Source of the DNA: Clostridiales bacterium
Lineage (GTDB): Bacteria; Bacillota; Clostridia; Oscillospirales; Acutalibacteraceae
Assembly (NCBI GenBank): GCA_022799115.1
Contig: JAAWNT010000013.1
Location: 18,651 to 82,650 of the forward strand
Reading direction: 5' to 3'
Length of the DNA stretch: 64,000 nucleotides
This document shows, one piece after another, positions 9,741 through 17,117 of this stretch (its first letter is position 1; each line of letters opens with the position of its first letter). The position numbers were made by a program, and so were the translations under genes. The notes beneath the pieces are model-generated. The model was given only the letters and a program-made list of their open reading frames with translations, made no database searches and had not been told where the DNA came from.

Positions 9741-10002
9741 CAAAAAATCCGTCGCGGCCCATTCCTTCACCCATGTGATATTCCGCAGGCATTTTCGGCT
9801 TTTTTTCTAATTGCGGCCTGATTCCCAAGGTCCAGAAAACATAATCTTGGAAGATCTCATAAAAAAGAAGCCTATCCCGCCAGGCGCCATTCGATTTGGG
9901 CTCTTGTAATCATTATCCCAGTCCTGCGGCGCAATTATCCGCCTCCTCTTGCCTTTCTATCCGACGTCCCCCTTCCTCCCATTTTTCATTCGCAAAGCTC
10001 CT

Positions 10003-10043
10003 CAAACGAAAAGAAGCTGCCATCTGTCAGCTCTACAGATGGC
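10003..10043 (-). terminator. Intrinsic terminator downstream of the ydj-like operon
   Basis: A perfect 9-bp stem, GCCATCTGT (10019-10027) with ACAGATGGC (10035-10043), has a 7-base loop. On the minus strand it is followed by AGCTTCTTTTCGTTT. It lies about 130 bases after the TPM-domain gene, the last gene of that operon. Confidence 0.6.
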
Positions 10044-10172
10044 CAGCCTCCTATTTTTTCTTTTATTTCTCATAAGAAAGCCATAGCTACCAAGATTGAC
10101 ACAGCGTCATAAAACAAACCGTTTGATTTGGATCCACAACGCCCATGACTTCTCAACCAACCTGCATGGCAA

Positions 10173-11009
10173 TTAAAATCCTCGTCCTCCGCCTCCGTGG
10201 GTGGAGCCGCTGCTGGAGGAGTGGGTGGAACTTCCGCCGGACGATCCTCCTCCGCCGGAATGAGTCTCGATCCTATGAGATGTGATGTAACGCCTCACAA
10301 AGATATCCTCCCGATCGGTCATGCGCACCCGACTTTTTTCCCGATAGGGATAGGCGCTCTCTTTGTATTTCAGCTTATATTTTACCGCTACAATTCCGGC
10401 GGTAATCAGTCCCGCCGTCAAACCCATCCCCAAACAGAGCAGCACTTCCCCTCCGGTGAGGGCCCGGCTACGCTGTGTGGACGTGACTTTTCCTGTATCT
10501 TCGTCATACCGGTATTGATTGTCCGGCACGCCGCTTTTCACATACCCTTTGGTTTTGGATAGAAACACCTGCGCAGCCCCATAATAATCCTCCGCCTTCA
10601 ACTTTGCCACCACGCCGTCCAAAATCCGGTCGATGCGGGCGTCGGTGAGATAATCAATCCCCTTCCCGCAGGTGGAGAGATAGGCCTGCCGGTTATCCAT
10701 ATCAATGAGAAACAGTACGCCCCGCTTGTCGCTTCCCACGCCGAACCCGCCGTTATCATAAAAATCGTCCGCATAGGCGCGGGAAGTCTTGCCACCCGTA
10801 TCGTCGGTGGTGACTACCACCAGATCCAAATCCAGCTGGGAGATCAGCGCGTTCATCTGTTCCTCCAGCGAAGCGATCTGGCTTTCGGTCAGTAAATCCG
10901 CCTCGTCGAACACCTTCTGGGGAACCGCCGAGACAAAGGGCGCCACAGCCGCCAATACCAACAGCAAAAGGAACAGGCTGCATAAAAACTTCCGCGTTCG
11001 TTTGGTCAC
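10173..11009 (-). CDS. TPM-domain membrane protein, YdjH-like
   Basis: The 278-residue protein has an N-terminal signal or membrane helix (FLCSLFLLLLVLAAVAPFVSA). An extracytoplasmic TPM domain (Psb32/TLP18.3/MOLO-1 family) follows, with VFDEADLLTESQIASLEEQM, DLDLVVVTTDD and GVLFLIDMDNRQAYLSTCG. After that come a second membrane helix (about residues 183-208) and a low-complexity Gly/Ser/His tail ending GGGGRGF. I choose GTG at 11009: it overlaps the stop of the upstream gene as GTGA and has AGGGGGA nine bases upstream. The ATG nine bases earlier sits directly on that ribosome binding site. The order SPFH protein, zinc-ribbon protein, TPM protein matches Bacillus subtilis ydjI/ydjG/ydjH homologues. 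The exact function is unknown; a membrane-stress role is inferred. Confidence 0.85.
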   Translation of the reverse strand: MTKRTRKFLCSLFLLLLVLAAVAPFVSAVPQKVFDEADLLTESQIASLEEQMNALISQLDLDLVVVTTDDTGGKTSRAYADDFYDNGGFGVGSDKRGVLFLIDMDNRQAYLSTCGKGIDYLTDARIDRILDGVVAKLKAEDYYGAAQVFLSKTKGYVKSGVPDNQYRYDEDTGKVTSTQRSRALTGGEVLLCLGMGLTAGLITAGIVAVKYKLKYKESAYPYREKSRVRMTDREDIFVRRYITSHRIETHSGGGGSSGGSSTHSSSSGSTHGGGGRGF

Positions 11010-12067
11010 AGCAGCCATCCCCCTATCAAAAAGATTCCAAATGCAACGGCGGATACAACGGCGGCCAATACCGCCAGCCGCCCCCAACTGAGGGGAACCT
11101 CCCCGCACACCTTGCCGGTCTGTCCGTTCATCGCGAAATAATAGCTCTTTTCCTTATAGCGATATGTCAAAGCCCATACCGGAAGCAGGGTATATTTCCA
11201 CTCATCCGCAAGGATGCTATGCCGCATCTCCCGCACCGAAACCCCTGTATATCCGGAGATGGTTTCTTGCAGCAGCTTGCGGGAATACTCCCCCACTTGG
11301 CTTTGGGCCTGGGGCTTTAGATCGCTGCTCTCCAGATTCCGTTTTTCCGCCTGAAATCCGGACAGATAAGCCATAGTAAAGTCCTCCGCCTCCTGGAAGC
11401 GATAGGGCGCGATTCCCCTGGTAAGCTCCATTTCTTTCCGATTCAGCGCGGCAAAGGGAAGTTCAGAAAATTGAATCTCCCCTTCCCGGATCAGGTCATA
11501 TTCCTCAGTTTCCGTATACTGCATATCCCCGCTGCGCCAGGTGCGCACCCTATTGCCCTTGGCGCGCAGCCGGGCAATGGTTCTGCAATTCACCAACCAA
11601 AAGGGAAGATATACCCCGGTGAGTTTCTCCTGTTGGGACTGGGAAAAGAAATCCTTTTTCATAAATTTTTTCTTTTTGCACCAGGAAACAAATTTCTCTT
11701 CCACTTCCTTGCGGGTAATCTGAAAGGGGATCACCCGTTCCGGCCGGAATTTGCCCGACATGCGTCCGGACAGCACCACCGGATTGTGGCAATAGAAGCA
11801 ATAAGTCGCCGCCGTGGTTTCATCCACCACCACTTCCGCGCCGCAGCTGGGACAAACGTATTCCGCCGTGTGGGAAAACTCCTCTTCCTGTCCTTTGTCG
11901 TTGTTTTTTGGGGTATCCTCTTCTCCCACATTTTGATCCCCCGGCTGACTCTCCAGCTGTTCCCTGGTAAACAGGCTGTTGCAGTATTCGCATTCAAACC
12001 GCTGCGTTTCGGGATCAAAAATCAGACCGCCGTCGCAATTGGGGCATTTATAGGTGAATGTCGGCAT
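11006..12067 (-). CDS. TFIIB-type zinc-ribbon membrane protein, YdjG-like
   Basis: The 353-residue protein has two N-terminal zinc ribbons: CPNC...CEYC (about residues 8-29) and CPSCG...CFYC (about 72-93), separated by an acidic linker. A middle domain with conserved VYLPFWLVNC and YTLLPVWALTYRYKEKSYYFAMNGQTG phrases follows. The last 25 residues form one membrane helix. This is the architecture of B. subtilis YdjG-type proteins. It starts 21 bases after the SPFH gene and overlaps the TPM gene as GTGA, so the three are one transcription unit. Zinc binding is inferred from the Cys pairs. Biochemical function is unknown. Confidence 0.85.
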   Translation of the reverse strand: MPTFTYKCPNCDGGLIFDPETQRFECEYCNSLFTREQLESQPGDQNVGEEDTPKNNDKGQEEEFSHTAEYVCPSCGAEVVVDETTAATYCFYCHNPVVLSGRMSGKFRPERVIPFQITRKEVEEKFVSWCKKKKFMKKDFFSQSQQEKLTGVYLPFWLVNCRTIARLRAKGNRVRTWRSGDMQYTETEEYDLIREGEIQFSELPFAALNRKEMELTRGIAPYRFQEAEDFTMAYLSGFQAEKRNLESSDLKPQAQSQVGEYSRKLLQETISGYTGVSVREMRHSILADEWKYTLLPVWALTYRYKEKSYYFAMNGQTGKVCGEVPLSWGRLAVLAAVVSAVAFGIFLIGGWLL

Positions 12068-12088
12068 CGTTATGCCCTCCTCCGCCTG

Positions 12089-13396
12089 TTATTTCCAGTC
12101 CTTTTCGTCAATGCGATCTCCGCATTCCGGACAAAACTTCATATTGCCTGCCGCTTGGGACTCATAGCCGCACTTGTCGCAGTGAAAGCGGCGGCTCTCC
12201 GGCTTTTTCGCTCCGCATTCCGGACAGAATTTTCCTTGGTTTTCCGTTTTGCATTGCGGGCAGATCCATTTTTCCGGGGCATCGGGACGTTTAGCCCCAC
12301 ACTCGGGGCAGAACGCGTTCTTACTCTGATTTTCGGCCCCGCATGCACAGCGCCAACCCGGCTGCGCCGCCGGAGCCGCGCTTTGCTGGGCCTTCATTTG
12401 CATTTGCTGTTGGTTGGCCTGAGAAAAGGCGCCTGCCACACCAGAGCCGGACTGCATGCCCATTCCCATCCCCATAAAGCCGGACATGGCGCCGTTTGCA
12501 TTGGATCCGGCCGCCTCCAGTCCACGGGCGACCGCGCCTTGAACATAGCCCTCCCGCACACTGGGATCCCCCAGCATGGCGCCTTGATTGCGCATATTAA
12601 TCAGCTTAGTGGACTGCTCATCATAGGATATGCTGGCAATGCCCACCGACTGGATTTCCATTCCCCGCAGCTGCCGCCAATCGTCGTCCAGAATGGTGCT
12701 CATGTATTTGCTCAGCTCTCGGCCCTTGGACGCTACAAAAGAGATCCGCACGCCGTCTGCCGACATTTGATTAATGGCGGCCTGAAGCGCCTCTAAAAAC
12801 TCAGACAGATATTGGTCGTTGATGTCGTCGATCGCCACCCGATCCCTATTCCGGGGAACCGCTTCCCAATAAAACCGCAGCGGATCGGTAATTTTGATGG
12901 AATAGGTACCGTGGGCCCGCAGGAACAACTCGGCATTGTAGGCGTTGTCAAAATAGTTAATGGGATTTCGCGTTCCAAACTTAATCCCCTTAATCTCCTG
13001 GAGGTTGATGTAATAGGCCTTCTGCATTCCCGGAGTCACCCCGCCGAAACGGACCCGGTCGAAGGTCTCACGGACGGAATTCCCCAGCGAACCGCTGAAC
13101 ATTGAGGGAGACGAGGCGTTATTGACCGTGTAATAGCCCTCTTCAGCCGTGTAGTCCACCACCTTGCCCCCATCCACCAGCAGCATAAACTGGTTGGGGT
13201 ATACGTGGATTACCGAACCGTTGCTGATTACGTCCTGAGTACCCTTGCGGTTGCTGTTTCTGCGGTCGTTTTTGCGCACCGTCACCCCTTTGGTAAATAC
13301 GGTGGTATCTCCCATATTGTCCGGCTCAATGACCTCCAGCCACTGGTCTGCCAGAGAACCGCCCACCGCACTGGCGATGGCTTTGATAATTCCCAT
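12089..13396 (-). CDS. SPFH-domain protein with C-terminal zinc ribbons, YdjI-like
   Basis: The 435-residue protein opens with MGIIKAIASAVGGSLADQWLEVI, the usual start of YdjI/virion-core-like SPFH proteins. An SPFH/band-7 domain fills residues 30-290. A Met/Gly/Gln-rich linker and a run of CxxC zinc ribbons follow (CACG, CPECG, CPQC, CPECG, CDKCG, CPECG, about residues 350-430). It has no clear membrane helix, consistent with a peripheral membrane scaffold. It is the first gene of the three-gene operon, followed by the YdjG-like gene after 21 bases. In B. subtilis the homologues lie beside the phage-shock gene pspA; no pspA homologue is visible here. Function is inferred as envelope-stress scaffolding. 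Confidence 0.85.
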   Translation of the reverse strand: MGIIKAIASAVGGSLADQWLEVIEPDNMGDTTVFTKGVTVRKNDRRNSNRKGTQDVISNGSVIHVYPNQFMLLVDGGKVVDYTAEEGYYTVNNASSPSMFSGSLGNSVRETFDRVRFGGVTPGMQKAYYINLQEIKGIKFGTRNPINYFDNAYNAELFLRAHGTYSIKITDPLRFYWEAVPRNRDRVAIDDINDQYLSEFLEALQAAINQMSADGVRISFVASKGRELSKYMSTILDDDWRQLRGMEIQSVGIASISYDEQSTKLINMRNQGAMLGDPSVREGYVQGAVARGLEAAGSNANGAMSGFMGMGMGMQSGSGVAGAFSQANQQQMQMKAQQSAAPAAQPGWRCACGAENQSKNAFCPECGAKRPDAPEKWICPQCKTENQGKFCPECGAKKPESRRFHCDKCGYESQAAGNMKFCPECGDRIDEKDWK

Positions 13397-13785
13397 AGAA
13401 TCCCGTCTCCTTACTTATATTCTTCGTCCTTCCGACGATTTGGGTTCGGATATCGATATGGTACGCACCTTCCCGGCAAAACATTCTGCCGGTCTGTTTT
13501 TATTTTACCATACTACAAATCATCTGTCGAACCGGTTTTGCCGCCGCCAACCGGTAAATAACGGCGTTTTTTCCCTTTCCAACCAAAGAGAATCCAACAG
13601 CGTTTCGCCGCTTGCCCGCAATATCCGGCGCTCCTTCGCGGAAGAAAATCAATCCTTATAAGGCCCCGTTTCTTTTTCTGATCGTTCCAGCAAATTCCTG
13701 ACCGCCGGTCCGTTCTTCTCCCAAAGAAATTTTTTGTGTTTCGCCGTTTCAACGTCACCGGCTTCCGCGTCTGACGCGGGGATGA

Positions 13786-13826
13786 TATAAAAAAGACACG
13801 GCGTTGGTTTTTGCCAACCCGTGTCT
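13786..13826 (-). terminator. Intrinsic terminator of glk-galM
   Basis: On the minus strand AGACACGG/CCGTGTCT plus inner GTTGG/CCAAC arms form a long stem (13826-13794) with a T-rich loop. A run of six T follows at once. It starts about 19 bases after the galM stop codon. Confidence 0.85.
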
Positions 13827-13844
13827 GAACTCTTTGCTTTTGTC

Positions 13845-14903
13845 TTATTTGCAAGAGAAGCAATACCGCGTGGTAAACCGGTAAGGTTCTCCCGCCCGGT
13901 AAAAAGGCGAGGGAAATTGGGGCTGATGAACCGAGTCCGGGAAATACTGCGTCTCCAGGCATAACGCACTGTACTGCCCCAACCGTATTCCGCCTTTCCC
14001 GATATCAGAGCCGTCCAGGTAGTTCGCCGTGTAAAGCTGCATCCCGGGTTTATCGGTGAACACCTCCATCACCCGTCCGGAGCAAGGCTCGTACACCCTA
14101 GCGGCGCGCCGGATTCCAGTCCCAGAAGAAAGCACAAAATTGTGGTCATAGCCCTTAGACTGAACGATCTGAGGGTCATGACTTCCGATATCCTGTCCAA
14201 TGGACTTCCCGCAGGTGAAATCCAGCGGCGTTCCCGCCACTGCAAGCAACTCTCCGGTGGGAATGCCGTCCGCATCAACCGGGGTATACAACGCCCCGTC
14301 AATTTGAAGTTCATGAGACAGAACGGATCGCGACGGATCCCCAGTGAGGTTAAAGTAGGAATGATTGGTCAGATTGACAGGGGTTTCCTGATTCGATTGC
14401 GCGCGGTAACAAATCTCCAGCGCGCCGTCGTTTTTGAGGGTATAGGTCACCTCTGCGTCCAGAGCGCCGGGAAATCCCTCCTCGCCGTCTTTGCTGTGGT
14501 AGCTCAGGCACAGGGAGGGTTGGTCTCCCTCCGTGCCGCCTACCACTGTCCAAAGCTTACGGTCGAATCCGTTTCCTCCGTGGAGGGTGGCCCCGCTGGG
14601 TTCATTTGGCGGCAGTCGGAAGCTTTTTCCATTGCGGGAAAAACCGGCTCCCGCAATGCGGTTTGCATATCGGCCGATCACCGCTCCAAAAAACTTATTC
14701 CCGTTTACATAGTCCTGCAGCGTATCATAGCCCAATACCACATCGGCCAAATTTCCCTGACGGTCCGGGGTCAGAAGGCGAACCACCGCCGCTCCATAGG
14801 TTATGATTTCCACCTGCATCCCCGCAGCGCTGGTCATACGGTATTTTTCCACCAATTGACCGTTGTTCAAGCGGCCAAAGGGTTCTTTTTGCAATCCCAT
14901 CAT
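13845..14903 (-). CDS. galM: Aldose 1-epimerase (mutarotase)
   Basis: GalM interconverts alpha and beta anomers of aldohexoses so that they can enter kinase reactions. The 352-residue protein has FGAVIGRYANRIAGAGF, the catalytic-His region PVNLTNHSYFNLTG (general acid His) and SKGYDHNFVL. The C-terminal CLETQYFPDSVHQPQFP region carries the catalytic Glu. It begins six bases after the glucokinase gene on the same strand, so the pair likely acts together on glucose or galactose. ATG at 14903 is followed by a second in-frame ATG one codon on; either could be used. Length is normal. Confidence 0.93.
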   Translation of the reverse strand: MMGLQKEPFGRLNNGQLVEKYRMTSAAGMQVEIITYGAAVVRLLTPDRQGNLADVVLGYDTLQDYVNGNKFFGAVIGRYANRIAGAGFSRNGKSFRLPPNEPSGATLHGGNGFDRKLWTVVGGTEGDQPSLCLSYHSKDGEEGFPGALDAEVTYTLKNDGALEICYRAQSNQETPVNLTNHSYFNLTGDPSRSVLSHELQIDGALYTPVDADGIPTGELLAVAGTPLDFTCGKSIGQDIGSHDPQIVQSKGYDHNFVLSSGTGIRRAARVYEPCSGRVMEVFTDKPGMQLYTANYLDGSDIGKGGIRLGQYSALCLETQYFPDSVHQPQFPSPFYRAGEPYRFTTRYCFSCK

Positions 14904-14909
14904 CCTGCA

Positions 14910-15878
14910 TTATAATCCGATGGCCCGGCCAAGAAATGCGGCGCCGATGATTCCGGCATCGTTGCCCAGTTGGGCCGTACACAGCTGGGTCTGTTTCTTT
15001 GCATGCTTGCTGTAGCGCTCCCGTTCAACATAGGCGCGCAGAGGACGAAGCAGATTCTCTCCTTCCTTGCTGATTCCTCCGCCCAGACAGATCACGTCGG
15101 GCTGGAAAATATTGATGGCGTTGACCAGTCCGCAGCCCAAATAGGAAATGTACCGATCCACCACGGCCTTTCCCAGAGAATCCCCCTGTCGCATGGCGTC
15201 AAAAGCAGTGCGTCCGCTCACCTTATCGATGTCGCCGCCCACCATCTTCCACATGACGGAATCCGGGTCGGCCTGGCTTTCCAGCATGGCCTCCTTTGTC
15301 AAGGCGATCAGACCTGTGGCGGAGGCGTAGGCTTCCCAGCAGCCCTCACGCCCGCAGGTGCAGGGCCGTCCGTCCTTAACGATCACCATATGCCCCATCT
15401 CTGCGCCGGCATAGTTGCAGCCGCTGTAAATCTTACCATCAATAATGATTCCGGTGCCCACACCGGTCCCCAGGGTAACGGCCACGGCGTCCTTGGCGTC
15501 CTTCGCCGCGCCGGCTACATATTCCCCATAAGCCGCGGCATTGGCGTCATTTTCCAGAATAATTTTCTTCTTCATGCGATCGGTCATCATCTTCTCCAAG
15601 GGCCAATTGTGGAAGCCCAGATTGTTGGAGTATTCAATGATTCCGGTGCCCTGATTTACAGAACCGGGGCATCCGATGCCCACCCACGGCACATCGTCCA
15701 TGGTCAGCCCCGCCTTTTTAAGAGCCTCTCTGGCCACCATGGCCATATCGTCACAAATCGCCTCCTCAGGTCTGGGAATATTGGTTTTGCAACTGGCTTT
15801 TGCAAGAATCTGATTGTCTTCATTGACCACGCCTGCTACAATATTGGTTCCGCCTAAATCAATTCCTAGATAATTCAT
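14910..15878 (-). CDS. glk: ROK-family glucokinase
   Basis: The enzyme phosphorylates glucose with ATP in the cytoplasm. The 322-residue protein has the ATP-binding DLGGTN near the N-terminus, the sugar-binding ENDANAAAYGE, the phosphate-binding LGTGVGTGIIIDGKIYSG, and GAEMGHMVI. The ROK zinc motif CTCGREGCWE is also present. ATG at 15878 has AGGAGG six bases upstream. Its ATG overlaps the stop of a 35-codon upstream frame as ATGA, which may couple translation. galM follows after six bases. The divergent neighbour tcdA has a promoter whose -10 overlaps the one proposed for glk. Confidence 0.95.
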   Translation of the reverse strand: MNYLGIDLGGTNIVAGVVNEDNQILAKASCKTNIPRPEEAICDDMAMVAREALKKAGLTMDDVPWVGIGCPGSVNQGTGIIEYSNNLGFHNWPLEKMMTDRMKKKIILENDANAAAYGEYVAGAAKDAKDAVAVTLGTGVGTGIIIDGKIYSGCNYAGAEMGHMVIVKDGRPCTCGREGCWEAYASATGLIALTKEAMLESQADPDSVMWKMVGGDIDKVSGRTAFDAMRQGDSLGKAVVDRYISYLGCGLVNAINIFQPDVICLGGGISKEGENLLRPLRAYVERERYSKHAKKQTQLCTAQLGNDAGIIGAAFLGRAIGL

Positions 15879-15982
15879 TTTACTCCTCCTGCCTTCCGGC
15901 CGAAAAATTCACTGTGATAATTTTCCCGCATGATGTCGGATAAAGGGTTTTCACCAGCTGTAAACAACTGATCCTTTGTCAT
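15875..15982 (-). CDS. Possible 35-codon leader frame coupled to glk
   Basis: A frame starting ATG at 15982 reads MTKDQLFTAGENPLSDIMREN and on to GRKAGGVK. It stops with a TGA that overlaps the glk ATG as ATGA. The overlap suggests coupling, but no ribosome binding site precedes its ATG. The predicted transcript start (about 15995) would leave only a short leader. The composition is not repetitive or strongly biased. It could be a true small protein, a leader peptide, or chance; I do not recognise it. Confidence 0.3.
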   Translation of the reverse strand: MTKDQLFTAGENPLSDIMRENYHSEFFGRKAGGVK

Positions 15983-16003
15983 CGGGAAAATGTATGTTAT
16001 AAT
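15976..16003 (+). promoter_or_regulatory. Sigma-A-type promoter of tcdA
   Basis: TTGTCA (15976-15981) is followed after 16 bases by TATAAT (15998-16003). The start site would be about 65 bases before tcdA. The -10 overlaps, on the other strand, an extended -10 for glk. Confidence 0.65.
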
Positions 16004-16010
16004 TATACCA
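16002..16010 (-). promoter_or_regulatory. Extended -10 promoter element for glk-galM
   Basis: On the minus strand TGGTATAAT (16010-16002) is a perfect extended -10. No good -35 was found. It shares bases with the tcdA -10 in the palindromic TATAATTATA, so the two promoters may exclude each other. Confidence 0.5.
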
Positions 16011-16074
16011 TAAATTCCACCGCTTCACTATCTTTTCCTCATGGGAAATACAAATTTTTTAAAAGGAGCCGTTT

Positions 16075-16788
16075 ATGATTCCGGAAGAATTTTCACGTTC
16101 CGCCCTACTTTTGGGCGAGAACTCCATAAAAACATTGCAAAACAGTCGGGTCGCCGTCTTCGGGATTGGCGGCGTGGGATCATATGCCGTCGAGGCGTTG
16201 GCCCGGTCCGGCGTTGGCGGTTTGGTATTGGTGGATCACGACGTGGTGTCCGCCTCCAATATCAACCGGCAGCTTATTGCCACTGGGGACACTGTGGGGC
16301 AGCGCAAAGTCGATGTGATGGCCCGGCGGATCCGCTCCATCAACCCGCTTGCCGAAGTGACCGTCCACCCGGTTTTTTATCTGCCGGATCAGCATCAAGG
16401 CTTAGTGGACGGCTGCGACTACATCGTAGATGCCATTGATACCGTAGCCGGCAAGCTTTCTCTGGTGAAGGAGGCTTATGACAAGGGAATCCCCATCATA
16501 AGCAGTATGGGAGCTGGCAACAAGCTGGATCCTACCCGCTTTGAAGTCACCGACCTCTTCCGCACTTCGGTCTGCCCGCTGTGCCGGATTATGCGTCGGG
16601 AAGTACGCAGAATAGGGATCCCGCATCTCAAAGTGGTCTATTCCACAGAACCCCCTATTTCCCCATCAAATTCCGCGTTCAAGCCCGTGGACGGCAAACG
16701 GCAGGTGCCGGGAAGCGTGGCTTTTGTTCCCTCAGTAGCCGGACTGATCCTGGCGGGCGAGGTGGTGAAGGATTTGTGTTCCTTATAA
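16075..16788 (+). CDS. tcdA: tRNA threonylcarbamoyladenosine dehydratase (TcdA/CsdL)
   Basis: This E1-like enzyme uses ATP to cyclise t6A37 of tRNA to ct6A. The 237-residue protein has the nucleotide-binding VFGIGGVGSYAVEALARSGVG (about residues 25-45), LVDHDVVSASNINRQ, the KVDVMARRI helix, and YIVDAIDTVAGKL. A Cys pair VCPLC lies at about residues 165-169. The overall length and the MIPEEFSRSALLLGE start fit TcdA rather than ThiF or MoeB, and no thiamine or molybdopterin genes are nearby. ATG at 16075 follows AAAAGGAG. It is transcribed alone and ends at a bidirectional terminator. Confidence 0.88.
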   Translation: MIPEEFSRSALLLGENSIKTLQNSRVAVFGIGGVGSYAVEALARSGVGGLVLVDHDVVSASNINRQLIATGDTVGQRKVDVMARRIRSINPLAEVTVHPVFYLPDQHQGLVDGCDYIVDAIDTVAGKLSLVKEAYDKGIPIISSMGAGNKLDPTRFEVTDLFRTSVCPLCRIMRREVRRIGIPHLKVVYSTEPPISPSNSAFKPVDGKRQVPGSVAFVPSVAGLILAGEVVKDLCSL

Positions 16789-16844
16789 GTAGACTATAAG
16801 AAACTCTATACTATTGTGTTTATCTGGATTTTAAAGTAACAATC

Positions 16845-16877
16845 AAAAAGGGCGGAAGAGTTTTCTTCCGCCCTTTT
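16845..16877 (+). terminator. Bidirectional intrinsic terminator between tcdA and the ABC operon
   Basis: AAAAGGGCGGAAG (16846-16858) pairs with CTTCCGCCCTTTT (16865-16877) across a 6-base loop. A-rich and T-rich flanks let it act on both strands, ending tcdA on plus and the small membrane protein gene on minus. Confidence 0.88.
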
Positions 16878-16924
16878 CCATATTTATATCATACGTTTTG
16901 ATTATCAATACCAAGCGCCGTCCG

Positions 16925-17065
16925 CTATTCTTTACGAATCAAAGACGCACTTTGTTCTTGACTTGCCATCACATGATGGACAGTCAGACCGGCGATGGCC
17001 AAAAGAACGACAGCCACCGCGCCAACGACCAAAACGATAGGGTTCCCGGAACGATTTTTTCTCAA
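16925..17065 (-). CDS. Small single-pass membrane protein after ABC permease
   Basis: The frame encodes a basic start RKNRSGNP, one hydrophobic helix (IVLVVGAVAVVLLAIAGL) and a short polar tail ending IRKE. I place the start at TTG 17065 because AGAGGTG lies five bases upstream. A longer reading from another TTG at 17143 would overlap the permease gene by 26 bases. The product is then 46 residues (or 72). It is the last gene of the ABC transporter string and is followed by a terminator. No family is recognised; a small accessory subunit of the transporter is only a guess from position. Confidence 0.45.
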   Translation of the reverse strand: MRKNRSGNPIVLVVGAVAVVLLAIAGLTVHHVMASQEQSASLIRKE

Positions 17066-17117
17066 ATCGAACACCTCTTTTTCTAAATCTGACTTCTGAC
17101 CACTCTGCCATTCCTTT

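Noticed and set aside
10018..10043. Inverted repeat considered as a transposon end or attachment site
   Set aside because: It has a short loop and a T-rich tail just after an operon, so a terminator explains it.
12139..12348. Repeated CxxC-coding stretches considered as a DNA repeat array
   Set aside because: They encode successive zinc ribbons of the SPFH protein; the DNA repeat is a by-product.
13513..13962. Minus-strand frame of 149 codons after galM
   Set aside because: It runs through the galM 3' end and the terminator hairpin in another frame; composition is not protein-like.
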